Positions 34,799 through 44,517 of a stretch of DNA of 64,000 nucleotides are shown piece by piece. The DNA is taken from NCBI RefSeq assembly GCF_001885585.1, contig NZ_LSRP01000068.1, forward strand, positions 1 through 64,000, in the 5' to 3' direction. This DNA is from Pararhizobium antarcticum (GTDB taxonomy: Bacteria > Pseudomonadota > Alphaproteobacteria > Rhizobiales > Rhizobiaceae). A program made the position numbers and the translations under genes. Numbering within the stretch: the stretch's first letter is position 1; each line of letters opens with the position of its first letter. The notes beneath the pieces are model-generated. The model was not told the DNA's origin, searched no databases, and worked only from the letters and a program-made list of their open reading frames with translations.

Positions 34799-35968
34799 TT
34801 GAATTCCGAGCGTAGACTGCGTGCCGAATCCATCCTGCCGGATGATGCGACCGACGCTCTTCTGGTCGGACGTGTCTGGTCGAAGGCAAATGACGGACCC
34901 TGCGCAGTGATGATCGCAAACGGTCGCGTTCTGGACCTGACGGGACTGCATGCCACCATGTCGGGCCTTCTGGAAACGGACAATCTTGCCCTTGTCCTGC
35001 GCAACGCCTCCGGCCTGCCGGACCTTGGCTCGCTCGACAGCTTCCTGTCCGGAGAAAACGGCACCGTCCTCGCGCCAATCGATCTGCAGGCCGTCAAGGC
35101 CGCCGGCGTGACCTTCGCCGACAGCATGCTCGAGCGTGTCATCGAAGAACAGGCCAAGGGCGATCCGCTCCGCGCCCAGGCCATTCGCGGCAAGCTCGCC
35201 CCGGTCCTTGGCGACAGCCTTCGCGGGCTCGTGGCCGGTTCGCAACAGGCTGCCAAGGTCAAATCGCTGCTGCAGGATATGGACCTCTGGTCGCAATATC
35301 TGGAAGTCGGCATCGGCCCCGACGCGGAAATCTTCACCAAGGCCCAGCCGATGTCCTCGGTCGGCTGTGGCGCCCTCGTCGGCATTCATCCGATCTCGCA
35401 ATGGAACAATCCGGAACCGGAAGTCGTGCTCGTGCTGCGCTCCGATGGTACGATCGTCGGCGCGAGCCTTGGCAATGATGTCAATCTGCGTGACGTCGAG
35501 GGGCGGTCGGCGCTGTTGCTCGGCAAGGCCAAGGACAACAATGCGTCCTGCTCGATCGGTCCGTTCATTCGGCTGTTCGACGACACCTTCACGATGGACG
35601 ATCTGCGTCGGGTTCGCGTCGCACTTGCGGTTCACGGCGAAGACGGCTTCGAAATGTCTGGCGAAAGCCCGATGGAGGCGATCAGCCGTTCGCCGGAGAA
35701 CCTGGCCGCGCAGCTTAGAAACCGGAATCACCAGTATCCGGATGGCGCGGTTCTTTTTCTCGGCACCATGTTCGCTCCGGTCAAGGATCGGCGCGGGACG
35801 GGACAGGGCTTCACCCATGAAATCGGCGATCGCGTTGAAATCTCGACAAGCAAGCTTGGTCGCCTAGTTAACTGGGTAGAGCGTAGCGATGCCTGTCCGG
35901 AATGGACCTTCGGGATCAGCGCACTTATTCGCAATCTGGCCGGTCGCGGTCTTTTGGACAAGGCGTAA
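34799..35968 (+). CDS. Fumarylacetoacetate hydrolase (FAH)-family protein
   Basis: 389 residues from TTG 34799, which has GGAGG seven bases upstream. The frame continues to a TTG at 34727, but that lies in the operator. The C-terminal FAH fold is indicated by NPEPEVVLVL (metal-ligand glutamates), GNDVNLRDVEGR and the closing GDRVEIST. Family enzymes hydrolyse or dehydrate 2-keto-3-deoxy acids and acylpyruvates. The TRAP genes start three bases later, so it probably acts on a 2-keto-3-deoxy acid derived from the imported compound. Confidence 0.83.
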   Translation: MNSERRLRAESILPDDATDALLVGRVWSKANDGPCAVMIANGRVLDLTGLHATMSGLLETDNLALVLRNASGLPDLGSLDSFLSGENGTVLAPIDLQAVKAAGVTFADSMLERVIEEQAKGDPLRAQAIRGKLAPVLGDSLRGLVAGSQQAAKVKSLLQDMDLWSQYLEVGIGPDAEIFTKAQPMSSVGCGALVGIHPISQWNNPEPEVVLVLRSDGTIVGASLGNDVNLRDVEGRSALLLGKAKDNNASCSIGPFIRLFDDTFTMDDLRRVRVALAVHGEDGFEMSGESPMEAISRSPENLAAQLRNRNHQYPDGAVLFLGTMFAPVKDRRGTGQGFTHEIGDRVEISTSKLGRLVNWVERSDACPEWTFGISALIRNLAGRGLLDKA

Positions 35969-35971
35969 GTC

Positions 35972-36508
35972 ATGCAGAGGGCGACAGATCTTTTCTTCCG
36001 TTTTCTTGAACTCCTGCTCATCCTGCTTTTGTCGGGCATGGCGATCATGGTGTTCGTCAATGTCGTCCTGCGCTACGGTTTCAATTCAGGCCTCAACATT
36101 TCCGACGAGCTGTCCCGCTACTTTTTCGTCTGGGTCACCTTCATCGGCGCCGTTGTTGCGTTTCGCGAGCATGCGCATGTCGGGGTGGAGACACTCGTTG
36201 CCCTGTTTGGTCGCAAAGGGCGGATCCTCTGCATGATCCTGTCGAACATCATTATCATCGGCGTTGCCGCGATCTTTTTCTGGGGAACCTGGAAGCAGTA
36301 TCCGATCAATGCCAGCATGGACGCGCCGGTCACCAAGATTTCGATGATCTGGGTCTACGGGATCGGCTTCTTCACCGGTGCCGGCATTGTCCTCATCGCC
36401 CTGGAGCGGCTTATCAGATTGCTGACGGGCAGAGTAACCGAAGATGAAATCGCTGCCTTTGCCGGTGAAAACCTGACGGCCGAAAAGATGGCGGAGCGCA
36501 GCCAATGA
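35972..36508 (+). CDS. dctQ: TRAP transporter small permease (DctQ-type)
   Basis: 178 residues, four membrane helices, with the DctQ pattern VVLRYGFNSGLNISDELSRY (about 30-49). Three bases after the FAH gene and overlapping dctM by four bases. Partner of the large permease; stabilises it and contacts the binding protein. Confidence 0.9.
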   Translation: MQRATDLFFRFLELLLILLLSGMAIMVFVNVVLRYGFNSGLNISDELSRYFFVWVTFIGAVVAFREHAHVGVETLVALFGRKGRILCMILSNIIIIGVAAIFFWGTWKQYPINASMDAPVTKISMIWVYGIGFFTGAGIVLIALERLIRLLTGRVTEDEIAAFAGENLTAEKMAERSQ

Positions 36509-37782
36509 CATTGCTCGTCTTCATCGTCTCGCTGGTCGGCGCCATGGCCATCGGCGTTCCGGTCGCCTTCTCGCTGATGTTCTGCGGCGTCGTGCTCATG
36601 TGGTTCATGGGCATGTTCAACACCCAGATCATCGCGCAGAACATGATTGCGGGCGCCGATACCTTCACGCTTCTGGCCATCCCGTTTTTCATTCTCGCTG
36701 GTGAATTAATGAACGCCGGCGGCCTGTCGCGGCGCATCATCGAATTCGCCATCGCCTGTGTCGGCCATATCCGCGGTGGCCTCGGCATCGTGGCCATCAT
36801 GGCCGCCATCATCATGGCCAGCATCTCCGGATCGGCCGCTGCCGACACGGCCGCCCTTGCCGCTATTCTCATCCCGATGATGGCCAAAGCCGGGTACAAT
36901 GTGCCGCGCTCTGCAGGTCTGATCGCTGCGGGCGGCATTATCGCTCCAGTCATCCCGCCGTCGATGGCCTTCATCGTCTTCGGCGTGGCCGCCAATGTGT
37001 CGATCACACAGCTCTTCATGGCGGGCATCGTGCCCGGCCTTTTGATGGGCATAGCCTTGATCGTGACGTGGCTGATCGTCGTGCGAAAGGACAATGTTCA
37101 GGCCCTGCCAAAGACGCCGATGAAGGAACGTATGCGGGTTACTGCGCGTGCATTGTGGGCGCTTGGCATGCCCGTCATCATTCTGGGCGGCATCAAGGCC
37201 GGTGTCGTCACACCGACGGAAGCCGCCGTGGTCGCTGCCGCCTATGCGCTGTTCGTCGGCGTGGTCATCTATCGCGAACTGAGCCTGCGGGATCTGCCGC
37301 GCGTCATCCTCCAGGCTGCCAAAACCACCTCTGTGGTGATGTTCCTGGTCTGCGCAGCACTTGTGTCGGCCTGGCTGATCACGGCAGCCAATATCCCGGC
37401 GGAAATCACCGGTTACATCGAGCCGCTGATCGATCGTCCGATCCTGCTGATGTTTGCCATCATGCTGCTCGTTCTTGTCGTCGGCACCGCGCTCGACCTG
37501 ACGCCGACCATTCTGATCCTGACGCCTGTTCTGATGCCGATCATCAAACAGGCAGGGATCGATCCCGTCTACTTCGGCGTTATGTTCATCATGAACTGCT
37601 GCATCGGTCTTTTGACACCCCCGGTCGGGGTTGTCCTCAACGTCGTCAGCGGTGTTGGGCGCGTACCGCTTGGGCAGGTCACCGTCGGCGTGCTGCCATT
37701 CCTGGCAGCGCAGGTCTTCGTGCTTTTCATGCTGGTGCTGTTCCCGGACATCGTCATCGTGCCCGCTCAATGGCTGCGTTAA
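36505..37782 (+). CDS. dctM: TRAP transporter large permease (DctM-type)
   Basis: 425 residues, about twelve membrane helices. It has the conserved segments ISGSAAADTAALAAILIPMM and GGIIAPVIPPSMAF, and LLTPPVGVVLN near the end. It transports the acid captured by the dctP product, driven by a sodium gradient. Gene order dctQ, dctM, dctP is the reverse of the other TRAP operon in this window. Confidence 0.92.
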   Translation: MTLLVFIVSLVGAMAIGVPVAFSLMFCGVVLMWFMGMFNTQIIAQNMIAGADTFTLLAIPFFILAGELMNAGGLSRRIIEFAIACVGHIRGGLGIVAIMAAIIMASISGSAAADTAALAAILIPMMAKAGYNVPRSAGLIAAGGIIAPVIPPSMAFIVFGVAANVSITQLFMAGIVPGLLMGIALIVTWLIVVRKDNVQALPKTPMKERMRVTARALWALGMPVIILGGIKAGVVTPTEAAVVAAAYALFVGVVIYRELSLRDLPRVILQAAKTTSVVMFLVCAALVSAWLITAANIPAEITGYIEPLIDRPILLMFAIMLLVLVVGTALDLTPTILILTPVLMPIIKQAGIDPVYFGVMFIMNCCIGLLTPPVGVVLNVVSGVGRVPLGQVTVGVLPFLAAQVFVLFMLVLFPDIVIVPAQWLR

Positions 37783-37829
37783 CTGCCGGCGAGCCCAACA
37801 GTCTCACTCAACCATCCAGGGAGGATATT

Positions 37830-38834
37830 ATGAGAAAACTGCTTCTAGCCACCACCGCGATTGCCTTTGCGCTTTCGTCCGCCGTTCCGGCTTTTGCCGA
37901 GTTCAATGATCGCAACATCCGCATTTCCAACGGCATCAATGCAGACCATCCGGTCGGCAATGGCATCAAGGCGATGCAGGCCTGCCTCGACGAAAAGTCT
38001 GGCGGCAAGCTGAAGATCACTGCTTTCTGGGGCGGTGCACTCGGTGGCGACCTTCAAGCCACCCAGGCCCTGCGTTCGGGCGTCCAGGAAGGCGTTGTCA
38101 CCTCGTCTTCGCCGCTGGTCGGCATCATCCCGGCGCTTGGCGTCTTCGACCTGCCCTTCCTGTTCGGCACGCCGCAGGAAGCCTATCAGGTGCTTGACGG
38201 CAAGTTCGGCGACATGATGAACGAGAAGCTCGAAGCCGCAGGCCTCGTCAATCTCGCCTATTGGGAAAACGGTTTCCGCAACCTGTCGAACTCCCTTCGT
38301 CCGGTTACCAAGTGGGAAGATTTCGAGGGCATGAAGGTTCGCGTCATGCAGAACAACATCTTCCTCGACACCTTCCAGAACCTTGGCGCAAACGCCACAC
38401 CAATGGCCTTCGGTGAAGTCTTCTCGGCTCTGGAAACCAACGCGATCGACGCCCAGGAAAATCCCTATGTGACGATCGACACCTCGAAGTTCTTCGAGGT
38501 CCAGAAATACATCACCGAGACGAACCACGCCTACACACCGTTCCTTTTGCTGTTCTCGAAGGCGATCTTCGATACCTATACGCCGGAAGAACAGGCAGCC
38601 CTGCGCGAATGCGCGGTCGTTGGCCGTGACGAGGAGCGCAAGGTCATCCAGGAACTGAACAAGACCTCGCTTGACAAGATCAAGGCTGCCGGCCTGGAAG
38701 TGAATGTCCTGTCTGAGGAAGAGCAGGCCCGTATTCGCGAAAAATCGATGGTCGTCTACGAAAAGCACAAGGCAGAAATCGGCGCAGAAGTGGTTGACGC
38801 CATCATTGCCGAACTGGCAGCGATCCGTAAGTAA
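37830..38834 (+). CDS. dctP: TRAP transporter substrate-binding protein (DctP-type)
   Basis: 334 residues with a Sec signal peptide cut after about residue 23 (VPAFA-E). It has WEDFEGMKVRVMQNN with the substrate arginine, and NPYVTIDTSKF. GGGAGG precedes the ATG at 37830. The longer open frame back to 37068 overlaps dctM in another frame and is rejected. Last gene of the operon, followed by a strong terminator. Confidence 0.92.
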   Translation: MRKLLLATTAIAFALSSAVPAFAEFNDRNIRISNGINADHPVGNGIKAMQACLDEKSGGKLKITAFWGGALGGDLQATQALRSGVQEGVVTSSSPLVGIIPALGVFDLPFLFGTPQEAYQVLDGKFGDMMNEKLEAAGLVNLAYWENGFRNLSNSLRPVTKWEDFEGMKVRVMQNNIFLDTFQNLGANATPMAFGEVFSALETNAIDAQENPYVTIDTSKFFEVQKYITETNHAYTPFLLLFSKAIFDTYTPEEQAALRECAVVGRDEERKVIQELNKTSLDKIKAAGLEVNVLSEEEQARIREKSMVVYEKHKAEIGAEVVDAIIAELAAIRK

Positions 38835-38855
38835 AATGCCACTTTGCCAAGCATA

Positions 38856-38895
38856 AAAAAGGGGGGCCGGGTGAAAAACCCGGCCCCCCTTTTTC
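38856..38895. terminator. Strong bidirectional Rho-independent terminator
   Basis: A 17-bp stem (38856-38872 with 38878-38894) with A-rich and T-rich ends and loop GAAAA. It lies between dctP and the convergent EamA gene, so it can serve both strands. Confidence 0.92.
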
Positions 38896-38929
38896 TATAA
38901 ATGCGACGGTGGTTTGCCAGCGCCTGCCA

Positions 38930-39850
38930 TCATTCGGGAACAGCCGGCAGAACCGTCTCGCGCGTCTTCAACTGGCGCTCGCGGAAGAAGATGAAAAGAC
39001 CGGAGGCGACGATCAGTGCCGCTCCCGCCATCATGCCAAACCGTGGCACGTCACCGAAGAACATCCAGCCGAATACCACGGCCCACAGCAGAAGCGTGTA
39101 TTGCAGCGGCGCGACCGTTGCTGCATCGGAGATCTTCAGGGCGCGATTGACAAGCATGTGCGCCGCCATGGCGACGATGCCCAGCAAACCCAGCAGAGCC
39201 AGATCGAGACCGGATGAAATCGGCGACCAGTCGAAGGGCGCGAAGGCAAGGCCGGCAAGCCCCGCGCCGGCAACCTGGAAAAAGACCAGCGTCTTGTCCG
39301 GCGTGTTGCGCAGGCCGCGGCCCGAGAGCAGCATGAAGGCAAAAGCACCGCTGCCGATGATCGAGATGAGGGCCGGCATGGTGAACATGGCCTTCGAGGG
39401 CTCCAGCGTGATGATGACGCCGACAAAGCCGGCGGCGATCGCACACCAGCGCCGCCAACCGACCTTTTCGCCCAGCAGGAACGGAGAGGCGGCCGCGACA
39501 TAGATCGGTGCCGCCAGCCAATAGGTCATGACATCGGCCAGCGGCAGATACATCACCGCGTAGTAGAAGCAGAAAACCTCCAGTGTGGAGAAAGCTACAC
39601 GGGCAAACTGCATCCATGGCTGCTCGGCAGACGTGATGGACCTGAGGCCTGCCTGCCAGAGGAACGGCACCAGAATGATCAGCGCCGCCAGACTGCGGAT
39701 CAGGATCACCTGCCCCAGCCCATAGCTCGCCACCAGCCATTTGCCCATGGCGTCATTGAGCGCAAACATCAGCATGCCGAGCAGCATGATCAGCGGCCCC
39801 GCCATCGTCGACGCGCCCCAAGCAGCGCTGCGGGTCTCGATATTTGTCAT
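38930..39850 (-). CDS. EamA/DMT-superfamily transporter
   Basis: 306 residues, ten predicted membrane helices arranged as two EamA repeats. Typical pieces are AFNAL-like MFALNDAMGKW near 27-37 and the second repeat with AFAFMLLSGRGL. Such proteins export or import metabolites or amino acids; the substrate is not evident. It lies 35 bases downstream of the enolase-superfamily gene on the same strand and is probably in its operon. Confidence 0.87.
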   Translation of the reverse strand: MTNIETRSAAWGASTMAGPLIMLLGMLMFALNDAMGKWLVASYGLGQVILIRSLAALIILVPFLWQAGLRSITSAEQPWMQFARVAFSTLEVFCFYYAVMYLPLADVMTYWLAAPIYVAAASPFLLGEKVGWRRWCAIAAGFVGVIITLEPSKAMFTMPALISIIGSGAFAFMLLSGRGLRNTPDKTLVFFQVAGAGLAGLAFAPFDWSPISSGLDLALLGLLGIVAMAAHMLVNRALKISDAATVAPLQYTLLLWAVVFGWMFFGDVPRFGMMAGAALIVASGLFIFFRERQLKTRETVLPAVPE

Positions 39851-39884
39851 GGAAAGCCTCCCAATATGTCTTATTCTTCAAGTG

Positions 39885-41087
39885 CTACAGGCTGGCCGCA
39901 TCCGAAAGGCGACGGCTGACCGTGAAGGCCCGATCCAGATCCGGGTTGAGGTCCATGCCCAGGCCCGGGCCCGGCGGAACGGTGATCATTCCATTCTTCA
40001 CCTCCGGCAAAGCGGTCACCAGATCCCGGTACCAGGTGCGATAGAACGCCCGAACGCTTTCCTGCACCAGTGCATTCGGCGCATTCAGCGACAGGTGGGT
40101 GGAGGCGCACAGCACCACCGGCCCGGTGCAATCATGGGGCGCGACAGGCAGATGCCAGGCCTCGGCCATCGCAGCGATCTTGCGCGCTTCCGAAAGACCG
40201 CCGCACCAGGAAATATCGAGCATCATCACGCCGGCCGCACCGGTTTCCAGAAGATCGCGGAAGGCCCAGCGCGAACCCAGCGTTTCCGATGCCGAAATCG
40301 GCGCTGGAGAGGCCGCGGCATAGCGCACAAGGCTAGACAGGCTGTCCATCTTGATCGGATCTTCATGCCAGAATGTCTTGTAGGGCGTCAGCGCCTTGGC
40401 GATCTGCATGGCCGGTAAAAGCTGCCACATGGAATGGAATTCGACCATGATGTCCATTTTGTTGCCGACGGCCGCGCGGATTTTTTCGAAGGGCCGCAAG
40501 GCCTCGTCGAGGTCCGGCATGGAGATATACTGGCCGCGGGTCTTTTCCGCCGCCGCATCGAACGGCCAGATCTTCATCGCCGTGATGCCCTCTTCCAGCA
40601 GCGAATGCGCGAGTTCGTCGGCATGGTTCAGGAAACCGTTGAGGTCGTCATAGTCCCTGCCCGCAGACAGACCGTAATTGGCGGTAGTCTGCCCGGTCGC
40701 CTTCTTGATGTATTCCGTCCCGGCGCAGGTGTTGTAGGTCCGGATTTCGCGGCGGGTAAAACCGCCCAGCAGTTGCGCGATCGGCATGCCGGTCGCCTTG
40801 CCGAAAATGTCCCAGAGCGCGATGTCGAAGGCCGAATTGCCGCGCACTTCGGCGCCGGACGAGCGAAACCCGAGATAACCGACCAGGTCTGCCGCCAGGA
40901 GGTCGATCTGCAGCGGATCGCGGCCAATCACCCGCGGTGCAATATATTCGTGCACATGGGCTTCCACGGTCTGGGCGCCAAAAAAGGTTTCGCCGAGACC
41001 GGTAATGCCCTCGTCGGTGTGGACCAGAAGCCAGAGCAGGTTTGCTCTCTCCGCGATGCGCACGGTTTCAAGTCCGGTGATTTTCAT
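39885..41087 (-). CDS. Mandelate racemase/muconate lactonizing enzyme-family protein (enolase superfamily)
   Basis: 400 residues from the ATG at 41087. An N-terminal capping domain is followed by a TIM barrel. Metal ligands appear in the MVEFHSMW, HEDPI and SASETLG segments, with the general-base candidate KIWPF on one side and APHDCTG on the other. The subgroup resembles acid-sugar dehydratases. It would convert an aldonate or uronate to a 2-keto-3-deoxy acid or racemise it. Flanked by a GntR gene upstream and an EamA transporter downstream; the FAH enzyme at 34799 could act on its product. Exact substrate unknown. Confidence 0.83.
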   Translation of the reverse strand: MKITGLETVRIAERANLLWLLVHTDEGITGLGETFFGAQTVEAHVHEYIAPRVIGRDPLQIDLLAADLVGYLGFRSSGAEVRGNSAFDIALWDIFGKATGMPIAQLLGGFTRREIRTYNTCAGTEYIKKATGQTTANYGLSAGRDYDDLNGFLNHADELAHSLLEEGITAMKIWPFDAAAEKTRGQYISMPDLDEALRPFEKIRAAVGNKMDIMVEFHSMWQLLPAMQIAKALTPYKTFWHEDPIKMDSLSSLVRYAAASPAPISASETLGSRWAFRDLLETGAAGVMMLDISWCGGLSEARKIAAMAEAWHLPVAPHDCTGPVVLCASTHLSLNAPNALVQESVRAFYRTWYRDLVTALPEVKNGMITVPPGPGLGMDLNPDLDRAFTVSRRLSDAASL

Positions 41088-41106
41088 GGCTAAAGTCTCC
41101 TGCCTG

Positions 41107-41820
41107 TCAGTTGAGGCCGGCGGCCAGCAATGACTTGATGCTTTGATCAAAATGCCGGCTCATCAAGGCGGCGGCGGCCTGCGGATTGCCGTCAACGATC
41201 GCCAGGGCCAGTTCCTCATGCAGGCTGTTCATGGCCGCACGCTCGTCGTCATTGGCTCGACTTTTCCAGCCGATCGGCCATGTCTGGCGGATAACGCCCT
41301 GAAATGCGCCGACGAGCAAGGCGAAGACGGGGTTTCGGGAGGCCAGGGCGATCGCCATATGCAGCGCAATATCATGCTCCATGATTTCGCTGGGCGGACC
41401 GGAGGACCGCACCATCGCCTGGGCGTGTCCCAGAATGACCTGCGCTTCCGCATCGGTGCGCCTGAGCGCTGCAAGCCCTGCCGTCCGGGCTTCGATCGTG
41501 CGTCGCACATCGTATATCTGCAGGATGTCGATCTGGTCGGTCATGACGCCATGCTCGATCATGATGGCAATCGAAGAGTCATCGATTTGCGCAATCGTCG
41601 GCCGCTTGCCAATGCCAAGGTCGATGAGGCGGAGCGCCGCAAGAGAGCGCAGCGCCTCCCGTATGACGGTTCGGGACACATGTAGTTGCTCGGAGAGGAC
41701 GGCCTCCGCCGGCAGATGATCGCCGGGCTTGAGATCATTGTCCCTGATGATCCGCGTGATCGATGCGATCGCAGCGCTGACAAAATCCCCCGGGGCAATC
41801 TGCGAACGTGCGAATGTCAT
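41107..41820 (-). CDS. GntR-family regulator, FadR/FCD type
   Basis: 237 residues from the ATG at 41820, which has GAGG eight bases upstream; a TTG at 41844 is the alternative but lies within the operator. Helix-turn-helix with LPAEAVLSEQLHVSRTVIREAL, then an FCD domain. It is first in an operon with the enolase-superfamily and EamA genes, and likely represses itself and them through the 17-base palindrome at 41833. Confidence 0.87.
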   Translation of the reverse strand: MTFARSQIAPGDFVSAAIASITRIIRDNDLKPGDHLPAEAVLSEQLHVSRTVIREALRSLAALRLIDLGIGKRPTIAQIDDSSIAIMIEHGVMTDQIDILQIYDVRRTIEARTAGLAALRRTDAEAQVILGHAQAMVRSSGPPSEIMEHDIALHMAIALASRNPVFALLVGAFQGVIRQTWPIGWKSRANDDERAAMNSLHEELALAIVDGNPQAAAALMSRHFDQSIKSLLAAGLN

Positions 41821-41832
41821 AAAGTAATCCTC

Positions 41833-41849
41833 TACCTTTGTCAAAGGTA
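41833..41849 (-). promoter_or_regulatory. Perfect operator palindrome at the GntR gene start
   Basis: TACCTTTG-T-CAAAGGTA, an 8-1-8 perfect inverted repeat 13 bases before the ATG at 41820, placed where it would block transcription start or early elongation. Confidence 0.65.
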
Positions 41850-41911
41850 TAATACAGGTTTCCCTGCACAGGAAGTGCTGATTGGTGGATTGGTGGAAAA
41901 AGGCCTATGCC

Positions 41912-43348
41912 TTAAATGCTGCTTCCGGAGAGCGAATTCCCGTTCCACAGCCCCTCGCGCACCAGTTCGTCCTGCGTGCGCTCGATGCTGGTCCGCAGGA
42001 TCGAGACCATCTCGTCGATCTGGGAAGGCGTGATGGTCAGCGGCGGCGACATCACGCACATGTTGATCAGCGGGCGCACGAGCAGCCCCAGGTCCTGGCA
42101 ATGGCCGTCTATGCGTTTTCCGACCGTGAGATCCAGCGTCAGCGGATTGTTGCTGATCCGGTCGGCGACACATTCGATACAGGCCATCAGGCCGAGACCG
42201 CGCACCTCGCCGACCAACGGCAGGTCTTCAAGGGTTTTCAGGCTGGCCTGGAAATACCCCGAAATCGCCCGGGCATGATCGAGCAGGCCATCCTCGAGAA
42301 TGTCGAGGTTTTTCAGCGCCACGGCGCAGCCGATCGGATGACTGGAATAGGTCAGCCCATGGGCGAACATCGCATCCGAATGGTTGGAGCGCCGCAAGTC
42401 CTCGAACAGCCGCGACGAGATCATCACGCCGCCAAGCGGAAAATAGCCTGAGGTCACCCCCTTGGCGAAGGTGATCATGTCAGGCGTGATCCCGAACACA
42501 TCCTGCGATGCGAAGACATGCCCGAGCCGGCCGAAGGCGGTGACCACCTCGTCGGCGATGAACAGGATGTCGTTGTCGGCACACAGCGCCCGCATACGGG
42601 GAAGATAGCCCTGCGGCGGAATTATGACCCCGCCCGACGCCATCACCGGCTCGGCAATGAAGGCGCCGATGCGCTCCTTGCCGGTCTTTTCGATCACCGT
42701 CCTGAATTCCGCGACGAGAAAATCGCAGAAAACCTGTTCGCTCATGCCCTCCGGACGCCGGAACGGGTTCGGGCAACTGAGCTTGATCACCTGCTCGCTG
42801 GCGCTGTCCATCCAGTCATGGTCGCGCGGCCGGCCGTTCAGCGAGGCCGAGAGATAGGTCGAGCCATGATAGCCGCCCTGGCGCGAGATGATCATCTTCT
42901 TGTCCGGCCTCCCCTTCACATTGTTGGCAAACTGCATGAAGCGCAGCGCCGTCTCGACCGCCGAGGAACCGCCGGTGGTATAGAAAACATGGTCGAGGTC
43001 GCCGGGTGCATAGTCGGCCAGCCGTTGCGACAGTGTCACCGAGGGTTGGTTCATCGTGTACCAGGGCGAATTGTAGGACAGCGCCATCGCCTGCTCGTGG
43101 AGCACGTCGGCCAGTTCCTTGCGGCGATGCCCGGCATTGACGCACCACATGCCGGCCGGCCCGTCGATCAGCCTGCGGCCCTCGCTGTCGGTCACATAGA
43201 TGCCGTCGCCACTCACCATGCCGCCCCTCGCCTCGGCGCCGATGTCGCCAGCCGTCGGCCACGGCTGGACGAGATGCTTTTGTGCCGTGGCGATCATCTC
43301 TTTGGCCGTGTCCACAAGGCCGATTGTCTCTTCCCGTTTCGCAGCCAT
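41912..43348 (-). CDS. Class III pyridoxal-phosphate aminotransferase
   Basis: 478 residues from ATG 43348 (GGGAGA seven bases upstream). It has GMWCVNAGH near the N terminus, [12 protein letters not shown] for cofactor binding, [14 protein letters not shown] with the PLP-nitrogen aspartate, and [16 protein letters not shown] with the Schiff-base lysine. The family uses omega-amino compounds such as putrescine, taurine or beta-alanine with pyruvate or 2-oxoglutarate. It is divergent from a polyamine-type ABC operon with a TetR-type operator between, so it probably acts on that substrate or a derived amine. Confidence 0.87.
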   Translation of the reverse strand: MAAKREETIGLVDTAKEMIATAQKHLVQPWPTAGDIGAEARGGMVSGDGIYVTDSEGRRLIDGPAGMWCVNAGHRRKELADVLHEQAMALSYNSPWYTMNQPSVTLSQRLADYAPGDLDHVFYTTGGSSAVETALRFMQFANNVKGRPDKKMIISRQGGYHGSTYLSASLNGRPRDHDWMDSASEQVIKLSCPNPFRRPEGMSEQVFCDFLVAEFRTVIEKTGKERIGAFIAEPVMASGGVIIPPQGYLPRMRALCADNDILFIADEVVTAFGRLGHVFASQDVFGITPDMITFAKGVTSGYFPLGGVMISSRLFEDLRRSNHSDAMFAHGLTYSSHPIGCAVALKNLDILEDGLLDHARAISGYFQASLKTLEDLPLVGEVRGLGLMACIECVADRISNNPLTLDLTVGKRIDGHCQDLGLLVRPLINMCVMSPPLTITPSQIDEMVSILRTSIERTQDELVREGLWNGNSLSGSSI

Positions 43349-43417
43349 CAGAAAATCTCCCATGTCCCACCATTTACAACAAACAAACAATTGAAACTGA
43401 TAGTCAATTTTTCAGTT

Positions 43418-43435
43418 ATTGAATGTCCGTTCAAT
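43418..43435. promoter_or_regulatory. TetR-type operator between aminotransferase and ABC operon
   Basis: ATTGAATGTCCGTTCAAT, with core TGAATG-TC-CGTTCA at 43420-43433. It matches the sites at 20487 and 48955 in all core half-site positions except the interchangeable A/G. Located between divergent starts 43348 and 43597. Confidence 0.65.
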
Positions 43436-43596
43436 CAGTATTGGCAGAAATAGCGCTTGCGTTCAATGCCGATTTGCGCGCATTCTGCCGTTGGGAACAC
43501 AAGGGGCAGAAGCCCAGAGACGACAAATGGGACGGAGATCATGACGCGATCCCTGCTTTTTGACTGCTGCAGCCTTGGCCGGCGAGGTCGGGGCTG

Positions 43597-44517
43597 ATGG
43601 CCGCGGTCGCGATCCTTCAGGACGGACCGTCGAAATCCGCACACCGCACCGGTCGGCGCTGGCGCGACAGCGACGAAGCGACGGGCCTGGCGCTGATTTC
43701 GCCGACCCTGCTCTATGCGCTCGCGCTGCTGTTCCTGCCGGTCCTCATCGTCATCGCCTACAGTTTCTGGACGCAGGACTATCTGACGATCGACCACACC
43801 TTCACCCTTGAAAATTACCGCATCGCCCTGACGGAGCCGATCTACCGCGACCTGCTTGCGCGCTCGCTGGTCATTGCGCTCGTCGTCAGCCTCGTGACGG
43901 TCGTCTTCTCCTATCCCGTCGCCTGGTTCATTTCCTTCCACGGCGGTGTGCACAAGAACCTCTGGCTGTTCCTGATCACCGTGCCCTGCTGGACGAGCTA
44001 CCTGCTGCGGGTCATGTCCTGGAAGGTCATTCTCGGCTACCAGGGCGTGCTCAACACCGGACTGATGTCAACCGGCATCATCGAGACACCCATCACCTCC
44101 CTGCTCTACAACTCCAATGCCGTGGTCATCACTCTGGTGCACAGCTGGGCGGCCTTCGCCATCCTGCCGATCTTCGTTTCGCTGGAAAAGATCGACCGCT
44201 CGCTGATCGAGGCGGCCCATGATCTCGGCGACAACAAGGTCATGAGCTTCCTGCGCGTCACCCTGCCGCTGTCGCTGCCCGGCGTCATTTCCGCCTTCCT
44301 GATCGTCATGATTCCGACGGTCGGTGACTATGTCACGCCAAAACTGGTCGGCGGCAAGGACGGCGTGATGATCGCAACCGCCATCCAGGCCCAGTTCGGC
44401 AAGGCCGCCAACTGGCCGCTCGGGGCTGCCCTGTCCGTCACCACCATGGTGGTTGTCTCGGCCATGGCCGGCCTCGTCGTCCTGGCGCTGAAACTCTTCG
44501 TGCGGTGGATACGATGA
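43597..44517 (+). CDS. ABC transporter permease, PotB-like
   Basis: 306 residues, about six membrane segments, with the EAA loop EAAHDLGDNKVMSFLRVTLP near residues 206-225. First gene of a three-gene importer operon (two permeases, ATPase). The cognate binding protein is likely the one encoded at 46915 on the other strand. Its stop overlaps the next start by four bases. Confidence 0.9.
   Translation: MAAVAILQDGPSKSAHRTGRRWRDSDEATGLALISPTLLYALALLFLPVLIVIAYSFWTQDYLTIDHTFTLENYRIALTEPIYRDLLARSLVIALVVSLVTVVFSYPVAWFISFHGGVHKNLWLFLITVPCWTSYLLRVMSWKVILGYQGVLNTGLMSTGIIETPITSLLYNSNAVVITLVHSWAAFAILPIFVSLEKIDRSLIEAAHDLGDNKVMSFLRVTLPLSLPGVISAFLIVMIPTVGDYVTPKLVGGKDGVMIATAIQAQFGKAANWPLGAALSVTTMVVVSAMAGLVVLALKLFVRWIR

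Noticed and set aside
35868-35885. GTTAACTGGGTAGAGCG resembling part of a tRNA
   Set aside because: Inside the FAH-family coding frame, and no cloverleaf partner sequences are present.
37068-37829. N-terminal extension of the second DctP
   Set aside because: It overlaps dctM in another frame, and the true signal peptide and ribosome site are at 37830.
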